The notes under the pieces were generated by a model. The model had not been told where the DNA came from. It saw only the letters and a list, made by a program, of their open reading frames with translations, and did not search any database. Position numbers and translations under genes: made by a program. DNA of 64,000 nucleotides from JANQPX01 sp965222015 (GTDB lineage: Bacteria > Pseudomonadota > Alphaproteobacteria > Geminicoccales > Geminicoccaceae): assembly GCA_965222015.1 (NCBI GenBank), contig CBDCTL010000024.1, forward strand, positions 2,006,521 to 2,070,520. The letters are read 5' to 3'. This document shows, piece by piece, positions 27,007 to 37,612 of the stretch (position 1 is the stretch's first letter; each line of letters opens with the position of its first letter).

Positions 27007-28266
27007 TCAAGCACCGGGGCGTCCTCGGGGATGGTGCTGCCGCAGGATTCGCGCCGCGGCCCGCCGTCCGCTCGCGAACGCGCCCGCGACCGTCGCCGCC
27101 CAGCCGTCGGAGGCGGCCGCTTCGCCCGCGAAGTGCACGCGCTCCGCATGGGGGCGGGCAAAGGCGAGGCGGCACGCGGACGCGCCGGGCCTCGCCACCG
27201 AATAGCTGCCGAGGGCGAACGGGTCGGCGCCCCAGCACGTCTGCCGGACGGCCGCGAGCCGATCCTCGACCCTCCTTCCGAACAGATCACGGAGCGGCCG
27301 CATCGCGAAGTCGCGTGCCGCCGCCTCGCCGGCCGTCTCCAGCTCCCGCGCGAGCCCGCCGCCGACGAAGGCGACCACATGATCGCTGCCGGCGGGCCTG
27401 CAGAAATAGAGCGCCCGAGCGCCATCCCCCTCCTGCCTGTGCAGATAGAAACCGTCGCCGAGTCCGAACGGGTCGCCGTCGAAGGCGAGCACGATTTTCT
27501 GCAGCAGGCCCATCGGCAATCCCTCGATCGCCCGGCGATGGTCGTCCTCCAGCGGCGGCGAAAACCGGATGTGTTCGCCCGCGAGCACGCCGATCGGCAC
27601 GGTCACGATCACCTGTCCCGCCCGCAGCCGGCCGCCGCCGGTCTCCACCTCGACGGCGTCCGCCTCGACCTCGATCACAGTGACGGCGCTGTTCAGCCGA
27701 ACCGGCACGCCCCGCCCATAGGCGGCGACCAGCCGGCCGTAACCCTTCGGCACCAGCCGGTCCTCGCCGGAAACACCCAGGGCGAAATCCAGCGCGCTCG
27801 CCTCTTCGTTGTCGGCGCCCAGCAGCCAGGGGCCGAGGGAGACCCGCGCCTCGGAGGCATACGGCCCGTCGAGATCGATGGCGTCGGCGATCGAACGGTC
27901 AGCGTCCTGTTTTTCCACGGCAAGGACCTGATCCAGCGCCTGCATTCTGGCGGCCATGAACGCATCGAACGCCGCCCGCTCTGACTGTCGCCCGTCCTCG
28001 AACAGAAATCGTCGGCGGCGATCGACCACGGTCTCGAAAGCCAGGCGCCGTGCGATCGAGGTCCAGGGGTTGTCCGGCCAGGCATGGATGAAGGAGGCGC
28101 CATGGTCGAACGGATGGCCGGCGAGGTCCGGCTCGGTCCAGACCCGCCCGCCGATCCTTTCGCGCGCTTCCAGAATCAGCACCGAACGTCCGGCCGCGAG
28201 CAGAGTGCGGGCGGCCGCGAGACCGGCGGCGCCGGCGCCGATCACCAGGACGTCGACGTCGTTCAT
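27007..28266 (-). CDS. Flavin-dependent amine oxidase
   Basis: A roughly 419-residue FAD-dependent monoamine/polyamine oxidase-type enzyme. The dinucleotide-binding motif VLVIGAGAAGLAAARTL opens the protein, followed by VLILEARERIGGRVWT, the second FAD motif of the family. A C-terminal segment VHFAGEAAASDGWAATVAGAFASGRRAA binds the flavin ribityl chain. The inner part has the substrate-domain pattern QVIVTVPIGVL. The start chosen is MNDVDVLVIG; another Met lies 8 codons upstream. It stands alone, upstream of the rRNA operon on the opposite strand. The amine substrate is not deducible. Confidence 0.9.
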   Translation of the reverse strand: MNDVDVLVIGAGAAGLAAARTLLAAGRSVLILEARERIGGRVWTEPDLAGHPFDHGASFIHAWPDNPWTSIARRLAFETVVDRRRRFLFEDGRQSERAAFDAFMAARMQALDQVLAVEKQDADRSIADAIDLDGPYASEARVSLGPWLLGADNEEASALDFALGVSGEDRLVPKGYGRLVAAYGRGVPVRLNSAVTVIEVEADAVEVETGGGRLRAGQVIVTVPIGVLAGEHIRFSPPLEDDHRRAIEGLPMGLLQKIVLAFDGDPFGLGDGFYLHRQEGDGARALYFCRPAGSDHVVAFVGGGLARELETAGEAAARDFAMRPLRDLFGRRVEDRLAAVRQTCWGADPFALGSYSVARPGASACRLAFARPHAERVHFAGEAAASDGWAATVAGAFASGRRAAARILRQHHPRGRPGA

Positions 28267-28417
28267 GCAAACTGACTCATCGTGATTCACATTGATGAAT
28301 CATGAGCTTGTCTCCTTCTCACCAAACCGGAAGGGGTACGAAAACGGAACGCATCCCCTTTTCCGCGGCCTTCGACGGGTTCCCTCGAACTTTATGACAT
28401 TTTCTCGAAAAAAAGAC

Positions 28418-28446
28418 TTGATCGGAAGTCGCCTGGGACATAGATA
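28418..28446 (+). promoter_or_regulatory. Candidate rRNA operon promoter
   Basis: TTGATC at 28418-28423 and TAGATA at 28441-28446 are separated by 17 bases, a good sigma-70 spacing, about 340 bases before 16S. The upstream side is A-rich (a run of A ending near 28414), as expected of an UP element. The stretch 28267-28784 contains no gene; it holds this promoter, the boxA below and the 16S leader. Confidence 0.6.
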
Positions 28447-28535
28447 ACGGCGGCTGCCTGACGAACGGCGGACGCAAGAGGAACTCCTTCAAGCGGTCTT
28501 CGGTTCGGCGAAACGGTGTTTCGCAAGGTGGCATG

Positions 28536-28550
28536 CGCTCTTTGACAAGT
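28536..28550 (+). promoter_or_regulatory. boxA-type antitermination site in the 16S leader
   Basis: TGCGCTCTTTGACAA matches the boxA core (GCTCTTTRACA) bound by NusB/S10 to keep RNA polymerase processive through rRNA genes. It is placed about 235 bases before 16S and after the proposed promoter, as in other alphaproteobacterial rRNA leaders. Confidence 0.7.
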
Positions 28551-28784
28551 GGATAAGGAAGGGATGTTCAGGCGGCGGGTGTCGTTTGGGCATCATGTGG
28601 CGGGGATTTTTGTGATTTGCTGGTTGGTCTGCCGGGCTTTGCCCTGCTTGAGGCCGATTGGTGAGTTCAGGAAATCTCTGTCAACGCCTTTGAGCGCCGG
28701 TTCCGCGTGAGCGGGACTGGTGTTTGAATTTGCGTAGTGATGATGTTCAGGATCATGTCGCGACATCGTGTATGTCGCGGGGAT

Positions 28785-30301
<1,517 letters not shown>

Positions 30302-30504
30302 AAAATGGATCTATCGTCCGCTTGGACTACTTGAGATCCATTTTTCAAAAAGCCGGATACGTCCGGCAAAGCTCCCGCCGTCTGCACATCCCTTTCTAGA
30401 CAGAGATCAGAGATCAGAGGTCGGAGATCAGAATTGATCTCGGCGTTTGATGTTTGGATGCTCTGTTTCGAGTCTCCAAGTCTTATGTCGGAAGTGACTG
30501 CGTC

Positions 30505-30581
<77 letters not shown>

Positions 30582-30979
30582 ACTCGCTGGTTTTTTCCGA
30601 CATCAGACCGGAGTCTACTCCAAGACTTCTTTGTCTTGATGTGTCCATTGACATCGTGAAGTGAATCGTGACCGTGACGAGGGCACGAGATGATGACCTC
30701 CCGTAGGTCTTCGGCAAGGTTTGCCGTGGGGGGATCCATCGCTTGTGCCCGACGAACATGGGTATGCAAAGTGCCGGCGCACTCTCACATCCGCGTCGGC
30801 ACGAAAACTCCATCACGTTTCCAGCAGTGTTTGCTACCTGTTTGCCCGATCTATCGGGCGGTCGCCCTACTTGAGATCGGGCGAAATTCAGGTGGCACGT
30901 GTCTGTTGACGAGCCTGGCATGCAAGAGTCAGGCAAGTCGACGGTGCACGCCGCGCGTGCTTGGGGCTGGGTGGGGGTG
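30582..30979 (+). other. 16S-23S spacer, distal part (no tRNA-Ala)
   Basis: About 400 bases between tRNA-Ile and 23S. The usual second spacer tRNA, tRNA-Ala(TGC), cannot be found: there is no second GGTTCRA T-loop and no TTTGCAA anticodon loop. The stretch contains GC-rich potential hairpins (for example GCCCGATCTATCGGGC at about 30844-30859). Its end, rich in G (from about 30960), pairs with the 3' flank of 23S as a processing stem. Confidence 0.75.
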
Positions 30980-32033
30980 AGCTTTATGAGAAGGGCATTT
31001 GGTGAATGCCTTGGCACTGAGAGGCGATGAAGGACGTGGCACGCTGCGATAAGTCCAGGTAAGGGGCGAGCACCCGTTGACCCTGGAATTTCCGAATGGG
31101 GAAACCCACGGCTTCGGCCGTATCCTGAAGTGAATCCATAGCTTCAGGAGGCGAACCCGGCGAACTGAAACATCTAAGTAGCCGGAGGAAAGGACATCAA
31201 CCGAGACTCCGTCAGTAGCGGCGAGCGAACGCGGACCAGGCCAGTGGTTTTTTGTGGCTGACCGGAACGACCTGGAAAAGTCGACCATAGCGGGTGACAG
31301 TCCCGTACGGGGTGAAGTCACAAGAAATCCTTGAGTAGGGCGGGGCACGTGAAACCCTGTCCGAACATGGGGGGACCACCCTCCAAGCCTAAGTACTCCT
31401 CAGTGACCGATAGTGAACCAGTACCGTGAGGGAAAGGTGAAAAGCACCCCAATGCGGGGAGTGAAACAGACCCTGAAACCGAATGCCTACACAACAGTCG
31501 GAGCTCTCTTCGTTCTCTTCGGAGGTCGATGCGGGGTGACGGCGTACCTCTTGCATAATGGGTCAGCGAGTTCGTTTGTGTCGCAAGCTTAAGCCGTCAG
31601 GCGTAGGCGCAGCGAAAGCGAGTCTGAACAGGGCGTCGAGTGACACGGATGAGACCCGAAACCGGGTGATCTAGCCATGAGCAGGTTGAAGGTGCGGTGA
31701 CACGCACTGGAGGACCGAACCCACCGTCGTTGAAAAGCCGGGGGATGACTTGTGGCTAGGGGTGAAAGGCCAAGCAAACCCGGAGATAGCTGGTTCTCCG
31801 CGAAAGCTATTTAGGTAGCACGTCAGAGTAAGACCCTCGGGGGTAGAGCACTGGATGGGCTAGGGGGGCGCGAGCCTTACCAAACCTAACCAAACTCCGA
31901 ATACCGAGACGTCATCTCTGGCAGCCAGACGGCGGGTGCGAAGATCCGTCGTCGAAAGGGAAACAGCCCAGACCGCCAGCTAAGGTCCCCAAGTCATGGC
32001 TAAGTGGGAAAGGATGTGGGACGGCCATAACAA

Positions 32034-32064
<31 letters not shown>

Positions 32065-32149
32065 TAAAGAAAGCGTAACAGCTCACTGGTCTAACAGCTG
32101 TCCTGCGCCGAAGATGTATCGGGGCTGAAGCCATGCACCGAAGCTGCGG

Positions 32150-32557
32150 AGTTCAGAGAACAGAGTACAGAGATCGGAGAACAGACAGATGGATGGGATC
32201 GCGTCCGTTGGGCAGGTGTTCAATCGGGCGTAGTCTCTCTGGATGTTCACCGGAAAAGCCTCGGCTTTCCTGAAGTCGAGCGGCGCTTGCCGATCAGATA
32301 AGGCGGGCGAGCAAATCGATCTGCGCCAATCTGGCCGAAGGTTTGCCCGTCAGGGTCCAGCCCCGGCCGACTTCAGGCGGTTCATCCAGATAGCACTGGG
32401 ATCAGCGGACGAGATGCGGATTTGGTCCCGCTATTGTCTCGATCTTGGCTATATCGATGTGGCAGGACTGGCGTCAGGAATACCGATTGCCAAGGCCTGA
32501 ACAAGGCCGTGAAAAGCAGGATCTGATCTACGATCTCTGTCCTCTGTTCTCTGGACT
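32150..32557 (+). other. Intervening sequence (IVS) in 23S rRNA, helix 45 position
   Basis: The conserved CCATGCACCGAAGCTGCGG, which leads into helix 45 of 23S, is followed by 408 extra bases before AGCGGAGCG resumes the rRNA. The insert begins and ends with a 26-base inverted repeat (32150-32175 and 32532-32557; 24 of 26 positions identical after reversal, and one of the two differences still allows a G-U pair). This layout is that of known IVS elements, which RNase III cuts out without religation, leaving a fragmented 23S rRNA. The insert is larger than the common 100-nt type because it carries a dead protein gene. Confidence 0.92.
32195..32500 (+). pseudogene. S23/IVP four-helix-bundle protein gene, degenerate
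   Basis: Reading the IVS across three frames recovers an S23-type (23S intervening-sequence protein) chain. One frame gives LDVHRKSLGFPEVERRL, the next ADQIRRASKSICANLAEG, and the third FARQGPAPADFRRFIQIALG followed by SADEMRIWSRYCLDLGYI. These are the successive conserved helices of the family. At least two single-base losses (near 32293 and 32342) break the gene, and an amber codon lies at the start. Only the last third remains as an uninterrupted open frame (32243-32500). The protein is known as a four-helix bundle of unclear function. Confidence 0.8.
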
Positions 32558-33078
32558 GGTAGCGGAGCGCGTAAGCCCGTGAAGGTGTGCCGCGAGGCAT
32601 GCTGGAGGTATCGGAAGTGCTAATGCTGACATGAGTAGCGATCAACAGAGTGAGAGTCTCTGTCGCCGAAAGTCCAAGGGTTCCTGCGCAAGGCTCGTCC
32701 GCGCAGGGTAAGCCGGCCCCTAAGGCGAGGGCGAAAGCCGTAGCCGATGGGAATCAGGTCAATATTCCTGAGCCAGCTGGGATGTGACGGCGTCTAGCCG
32801 TAGTTCGATCTTATCGGATTGATCGGGCTGCTGAGGACGTCCAGGAAATAGCCCCGGCACAGACCGTACCCCAAACCGACACAGGTGGACTGGTTGAGCA
32901 TACCTAGGTGCGTGAGAGAACGGTGTTGAAGGAACTCGGCAAAATACCCCCGTAAGTTCGCGAGAAGGGGGACCGGTGTTCGGGCAACCGAATGCCGGTG
33001 GCACAGACCAGAGGGTGACGACTGTTTACTAAAAACATAGGGCTCTGCGAAGTCGCAAGACGACGTATAGGGTCTGAC

Positions 33079-33109
<31 letters not shown>

Positions 33110-33119
33110 GGTGCAAGCC

Positions 33120-33217
<98 letters not shown>

Positions 33218-33645
33218 CGATTGCCCTACTGTCTCCAACACCGACTCAGCGAAATTGAACTCGCCGTGAAGATGCGGCGTACCCGCGGTCAGACGGAAAG
33301 ACCCCGTGCACCTTTACTACAGCTTTGCAGTGGTATTAGGCAGATCATGTGTAGGATAGGCGGGAGCCTTTGAAACCCGGGCGCCAGTTCGGGTGGAGGC
33401 ATCCTTGAAATACCGCCCTTGACCGGCTTGATATCTAACCGCGGCCCGTTACCCGGGTCCGGGACCCTGCATGGTGGGTAGTTTGACTGGGGCGGTCGCC
33501 TCCCAAAGAGTAACGGAGGCGCGCGATGGTGGGCTCAGGCTGGTCGGAAACCAGCCGGCGCGTGCAAGAGCACAAGCCCGCCTGACTGCAAGGTCGACGG
33601 ACCGAGCAGAGACGAAAGTCGGCTCTAGTGATCCGGTGGTCCCGC

Positions 33646-33699
<54 letters not shown>

Positions 33700-33727
33700 T
33701 GCCCCCAAGAGTCCATATCGACGGGGC

Positions 33728-33826
<99 letters not shown>

Positions 33827-33965
33827 GAACGTCGTGAGACAGTTCGGTCCCTATCTGCCGTGGGTGTTCGAGACTTGAGAGGACCTGCCCTTAGTACGAG
33901 AGGACCGGGGTGGACGAACCTCTGGTGGACCGGTTGTCACGCCAGTGGCACAGCCGGGTAGCTAC

Positions 33966-34004
<39 letters not shown>

Positions 34005-34349
34005 ACCCGCCTCAAAACCAGGTCTCGCTTGAGAGCCGTGGAAGACCACCACGTCGATAGGTCGGATGTCGAAGCGCAGTAATGCGTGAAGCTAACCGAT
34101 CCTAATCGCTCAAGTGAAAAGCTCCCCACACCCAGCCCCAAACAGGCGCCGCCTGCTTGGGGTTGACTTGCAAGACTCATGTTCAAACGTCACGGTGTCC
34201 GTACAATGCGACGACGGTTCTCACTCGAGCCGTTCGTTGCTGCGTATCTGGTTGGTAACTTCAGGCGTGTCCGAGCCGTCTCCAACGTCTCACGTCATGC
34301 CTGCATACCAACCGACGACGTCACCCCGGGAGCTGGCAGCTCCTTGGTT

Positions 34350-34467
34350 GGTTTGGTGGTCATAGCGTGTGGGAACCACACGATCCCATTCCGAACTCGA
34401 CCGTGAAACCGCACCGCGCCCAGGATACTGCCGTCCTAACGGTGGGAAAGCAGGTCGCCGCCAAACC
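34350..34467 (+). rRNA. 5S ribosomal RNA
   Basis: The terminal stem is GGTTTGGTGG paired with CCGCCAAACC, and the conserved inside includes CATAGCGTGTGGGAACCACACGATCCC, CATTCCGAACTCG and ACGGTGGGAAAGCAGGTC. The length is 118 nt. It follows 23S by about 230 bases that hold no gene, and precedes the tRNA-fMet remnant by 140 bases. Confidence 0.93.
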
Positions 34468-34608
34468 TACCAAGAAGCCGCCGGCTTCACGGTCGACTTC
34501 GACGACCGTATGCGCCCAAGACAGACCAGCGCATCGACCGCTCGGATACGACACGAAAACGTGCACCAGCCGTGCAAACCCACACGATTCACTCACAAAA
34601 ACAATCAC

Positions 34609-34663
<55 letters not shown>

Positions 34664-34676
<13 letters not shown>

Positions 34677-36192
34677 GTCAGGACGATAGCGTCGATCAGC
34701 GTGCGCAGGATCTCCGCCGCCTCGGTCTTCGCTGCTGTCGTCGCTACGGTCAGCGCCTGCCATGCAGCTCGCGGATCTGGCGGTGATAGACCTCGGCCAT
34801 GTTGGGATGCAGAAGCGGCGGCGGCGCTGTCGGCTTGCGACAGCTCGGCCTCCAGCGCCTCCTGTCGCGCTTCCAACGCTCTGCATGTTCCTGACGATGG
34901 TCTTGCTGTCGCCGTCGTTCCATGATCGCTTCCAGGAGCTTCTGCAGCTGTCGCTCGATCCTGGCGAGCTCGGCACGCTTGCCGGCGAGCGAGGCTGACG
35001 CTCCATGTCGCAGCCGGTTCATCTCCTTCGTGAACTCTCGGCAGAACTCGCGAACAGCGTCCGGCTCCATCAGACGTTCCCTGAAGCGCCGTCAGAATGC
35101 GCTGCTCGACCGCCTCGCGCTTGATCGTCAGACGGTTGTCGCAGGTGTTCTTGTTCCGCGCCGTCGAGCAGCCCAAGAGGCTTTGCGAGATCATCGAGAA
35201 GCCGCCGCCGCAACAGCCGCACTCTGATCAGGCCGGAGAACAGATAGCGCGGTCGCCGGCGATCGACGAGCGGCTTGCCGGTTGGCCTGGTCTTGGGCTC
35301 GATCTCCAGCGCGCTCTGGCGGGTCTTGGCCCGGTCCCAGAGGTCTTGATCGATGATCCGAAGCTCCGGGACCTCCTGAACGATCCACTTGCTCTCGGGA
35401 TTGAGGCGTGAGATGCGCTTGCCGGTGTCCGGGATCCTTGACGTAGCGAAGGCGGTTCCAGACCAGGCGGCCGATATACAGCTCGTTGTTCAAGATCCCG
35501 GTGCCGCGCCGGCGGTTACCGTGGATGGTGCTCGGTCCCCAGTTCCTTGCCGGCCGGGCCGGGGATGCCCTCGGCGTTGAGCTTATGCGCAATGGTGCGG
35601 CTGGAGTGGCCGATCGGCGTATTCCTCGAAGATCCGCCGGACGATCGCGGCCTCGGCGTCGTTGATCTTCCTGTCGCCTCGGATAATTGGCTCGCCAGTG
35701 CTCGTCAACGCGCTTGATGACGTCATAGCCATAGCAGAGCCCGCCGCCGGACTTGCCGGCCTCGATCCGACCACGCAGCCCGCGCCGCGTCTTGTCGGCA
35801 AGGTCCTGAAGGAAGAGCGCGTTCATCGTGCCCTTGAGGCCGACATGGAGGTTCGAGATCTCGCCCTCGGACAAGGTGACGATGCGCACGCCGGCAAAGC
35901 GCATCCGCTTGTAGAGCCCGGCAATATCCTCCTGGTCGCGGGACAGGCGATCCAGGGCCTCGGCTAGGATGACGTCGAATTTGGCGACGGTAGCGTCTGT
36001 GAGAAGGTCCTGGACGCCAGGGCGAAGCAGGCTGGAACCGGAGATCGCATGGTCCGCATAGCTCTCGACGACCCGCCAGCCCTGCTGCTCGGCATGCTCG
36101 CGGCACAGGCGTTGCTGGTCCTCGATCGAGGCGTCGCGCTGATTGTCGGAGGAATAGCGGGCGTAGATCGCGACACGGGTCATCGACGTCAC
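34664..36192 (-). pseudogene. Large serine recombinase (resolvase/integrase), frameshifted
   Basis: The N-terminal catalytic domain is intact at the 36192 end: MTRVAIYARYSSDNQRDASIEDQ with the nucleophile Ser in YSSD, then AEALDRLSRDQEDIA. After about residue 165 the recombinase domain continues in other frames: GEPIIRGDRKINDAEAAIV, then SRTIAHKLNAEGIPGPAGKE, then ILNNELYIGRLVWNRLRYVK. The zinc-ribbon/coiled-coil part (CSTARNKNTCDNRLTIKREA) lies in yet another frame. Several indels therefore inactivate it. Its last codons run over the left attachment site, so the final three residues and stop come from the tRNA. It must have driven integration of the island before it decayed. Confidence 0.9.
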
Positions 36193-36410
36193 TCCTTCGG
36201 CCGCGTCTTCGACGATCGACGATTGTCGTTCGCAGCCTTATGAAACATCTCGGCGGCGGCCTGGCGCGCCAGCAAACGAACCAACGGGATCAAATCGGAA
36301 ACCGACCATAGCTCATCCGGCTCAACCGCTCCAGATTGCACAGTCCTCGACCGGTTATCATTGGCGGCCTTCGGCCTTCGCCCTCTCTCGCTCCGACCCT
36401 TCCGCTTCAT
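36189..36410 (-). CDS. Small recombinase-associated protein
   Basis: A 73-residue basic protein whose stop overlaps the recombinase start by four bases (ATGA). It has two copies of the motif KAANDNR (near residues 14-20 and 58-64), and a hydrophobic middle DLIPLVRLLARQAAAEMF. The coupling and the conserved look of the sequence suggest a partner or regulator of the serine recombinase. I do not recognise a characterised family. Unlike the recombinase it has no frameshift. Confidence 0.65.
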   Translation of the reverse strand: MKRKGRSERGRRPKAANDNRSRTVQSGAVEPDELWSVSDLIPLVRLLARQAAAEMFHKAANDNRRSSKTRPKE

Positions 36411-36611
36411 GCCCTCCGCCTCGATCTTGCTTACCTGTCTACAATTCCCTTGCTCTCCTCCTAGATGACAAAACCTTCGATTTTATTCCCTAAAGCTCAC
36501 AAAAAACTGTTCTCCCTATCCTTCTTCTCTCCCGATCTTGCTTCTCCCATCCGTCTCCAACTTGGTTGATATCACCCCGACTTCCTCAACTCTTCATATC
36601 CGCGAATTTTG

Positions 36612-36678
36612 CCCCGACAGCGCCCTGACCTCGCTCGCACAGGCACGTAGTGTGAGTGAGGTCAGGGCGCTGTCGGGG
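36612..36678. repeat. 67-nt hairpin with a 29-bp stem
   Basis: CCCCGACAGCGCCCTGACCT and its exact complement enclose a further eight positions that pair only with G-U wobbles on one strand (GCTCGCAC against GTGTGAGT), around the 9-nt loop AGGCACGTA. All 29 positions pair in RNA read from the + strand. No T-run follows, so it is not a simple terminator. It may be a palindromic repeat, a recombination site or a processed RNA. Confidence 0.85.
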
Positions 36679-36833
36679 TGAAAGAGCCTTGGATGTCAGC
36701 AGGTTGAGGAAGCCGGGGTGTTGATTCCGGGAATCAACAGGGTCGTCAACAGGTTCGAGGTCCAGCTGTCGACCGGCAAGCTGGCTTGCGGTCTACCGCA
36801 ACCAGCTTGTGAAAAGCCCAAAAGCGCGCCCGT

Positions 36834-36892
36834 CATCCGGGTCAAGGCTCGGCGAAGCCGAACGCCGAAGGCGTGAAGCCTTGAGGCGGATG
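36834..36892. repeat. 59-nt three-way palindromic element
   Basis: An outer stem CATCCG + TCAAGGCT pairs with AGCCTTGA + CGGATG across a 2x2 mismatch. Inside lie two small hairpins, each with a GAA loop: CGGC-GAA-GCCG and ACGCC-GAA-GGCGT. The whole can fold as a three-way junction. It resembles dispersed palindromic elements of the REP/BOX kind. Hairpins with related GAA/TTC loops occur in the IS21 istB gene of this window. Confidence 0.75.
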
Positions 36893-37046
36893 AAAGGGTG
36901 GGCTCGTTCCTCAAGGTGACCATGTGATTAAGGAACTTTTGGTAAAGCTTGCCACATGTGGCAAGCTACCTGTAAATATGTGCAAATGGTCATTGAGCCT
37001 GCCCCGAACGATGGATGTTAGCTCGGTACCATGGGATGAAGGTTGT

Positions 37047-37496
37047 ATGAGGGATAAACAGGACGATTATCGATTCGCGTTCTACACGCTGTTTGTGGGG
37101 ACTGTAGAAAAAGTTGATGCTCGGAGAGCTTACACGAATATTTGGATGCTGATTCTTAATAGTGTCATTATATTGGCATATGGATTCCTTTACGTCGACG
37201 GATCTTTCGATGGCACGGAAGCTCCCAAAGGGATGTGGCTTTGGGCTATCCCGATAGCCGGTATTTTAGTTTCTGTTTCATGGATAGTATTCATTGCATC
37301 CTCTGGCGCCCTAATACGGGCGAAATTTAAGGTACTAAAAGAAATCGAAGGAGAGTCGAACAGTTCGCCGTCTCCCTGCCGAGAACAAGCCAAAAACTTT
37401 GATGATCGAATGTTTCCATCGATAATCAAAAACTTCATCCCGTGGGCCTTTGTCGCCTTGTATATAGCAATAACTATCGCGGGCATCGGCATGTAA
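37047..37496 (+). CDS. Small membrane protein upstream of the TIR gene
   Basis: A roughly 149-residue protein with three hydrophobic spans, at about 28-48, 62-84 and 126-148 from the start used here. The motif NIWMLILNSVIILAY, then ISW-type VSVSWIVFIASSGALIRAKFKVLKEIE, resembles small membrane modules found beside nucleotide-signalling defence genes, but I cannot assign a named family. The start at MRDKQDDYRF is uncertain; an open frame begins 41 codons upstream. Its base composition is far less GC-rich than the chromosome. It is in the same direction as, and 116 bp before, the TIR gene, so it may be the membrane effector of that operon. Confidence 0.6.
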   Translation: MRDKQDDYRFAFYTLFVGTVEKVDARRAYTNIWMLILNSVIILAYGFLYVDGSFDGTEAPKGMWLWAIPIAGILVSVSWIVFIASSGALIRAKFKVLKEIEGESNSSPSPCREQAKNFDDRMFPSIIKNFIPWAFVALYIAITIAGIGM

Positions 37497-37612
37497 ATTT
37501 GAAGCAATGATCGGATTTTTGGGGGAGTATTCAGTATGTATGGATACATGGCGGCATTCTCTCAAGATGCTGAGGCCTTCTGCTGGATTGGAGGCAAATC
37601 GACGACATTAAA

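Larger units (their letters stand above)
36411..37046. other. Non-coding stretch of the island with two palindromic elements
   Basis: About 640 bases without a supported gene. The first 180 bases (36411-36600) are pyrimidine-rich on the + strand (runs such as CTCTCCTCC and CCTTCTTCTCTCCC) and should include the divergent promoter of the recombinase pair. Two structured elements follow, at 36612-36678 and 36834-36892, described separately. The end carries the leader of the membrane-protein gene, including a short direct repeat GCCACATGTGGCAAGC near 36950-36965. Confidence 0.6.

Noticed and set aside
30910..30940. Possible anticodon arm of tRNA-Ala (GCCTGGCATGCAAGAGTCAGGC)
   Set aside because: The stem is only five pairs, the loop is too long and no D, T or acceptor arms surround it.
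32243..32500. 85-residue open frame in the IVS taken as a complete small gene
   Set aside because: It matches only the last part of the S23 family; the earlier helices lie in other frames, so it is a remnant, not a gene.
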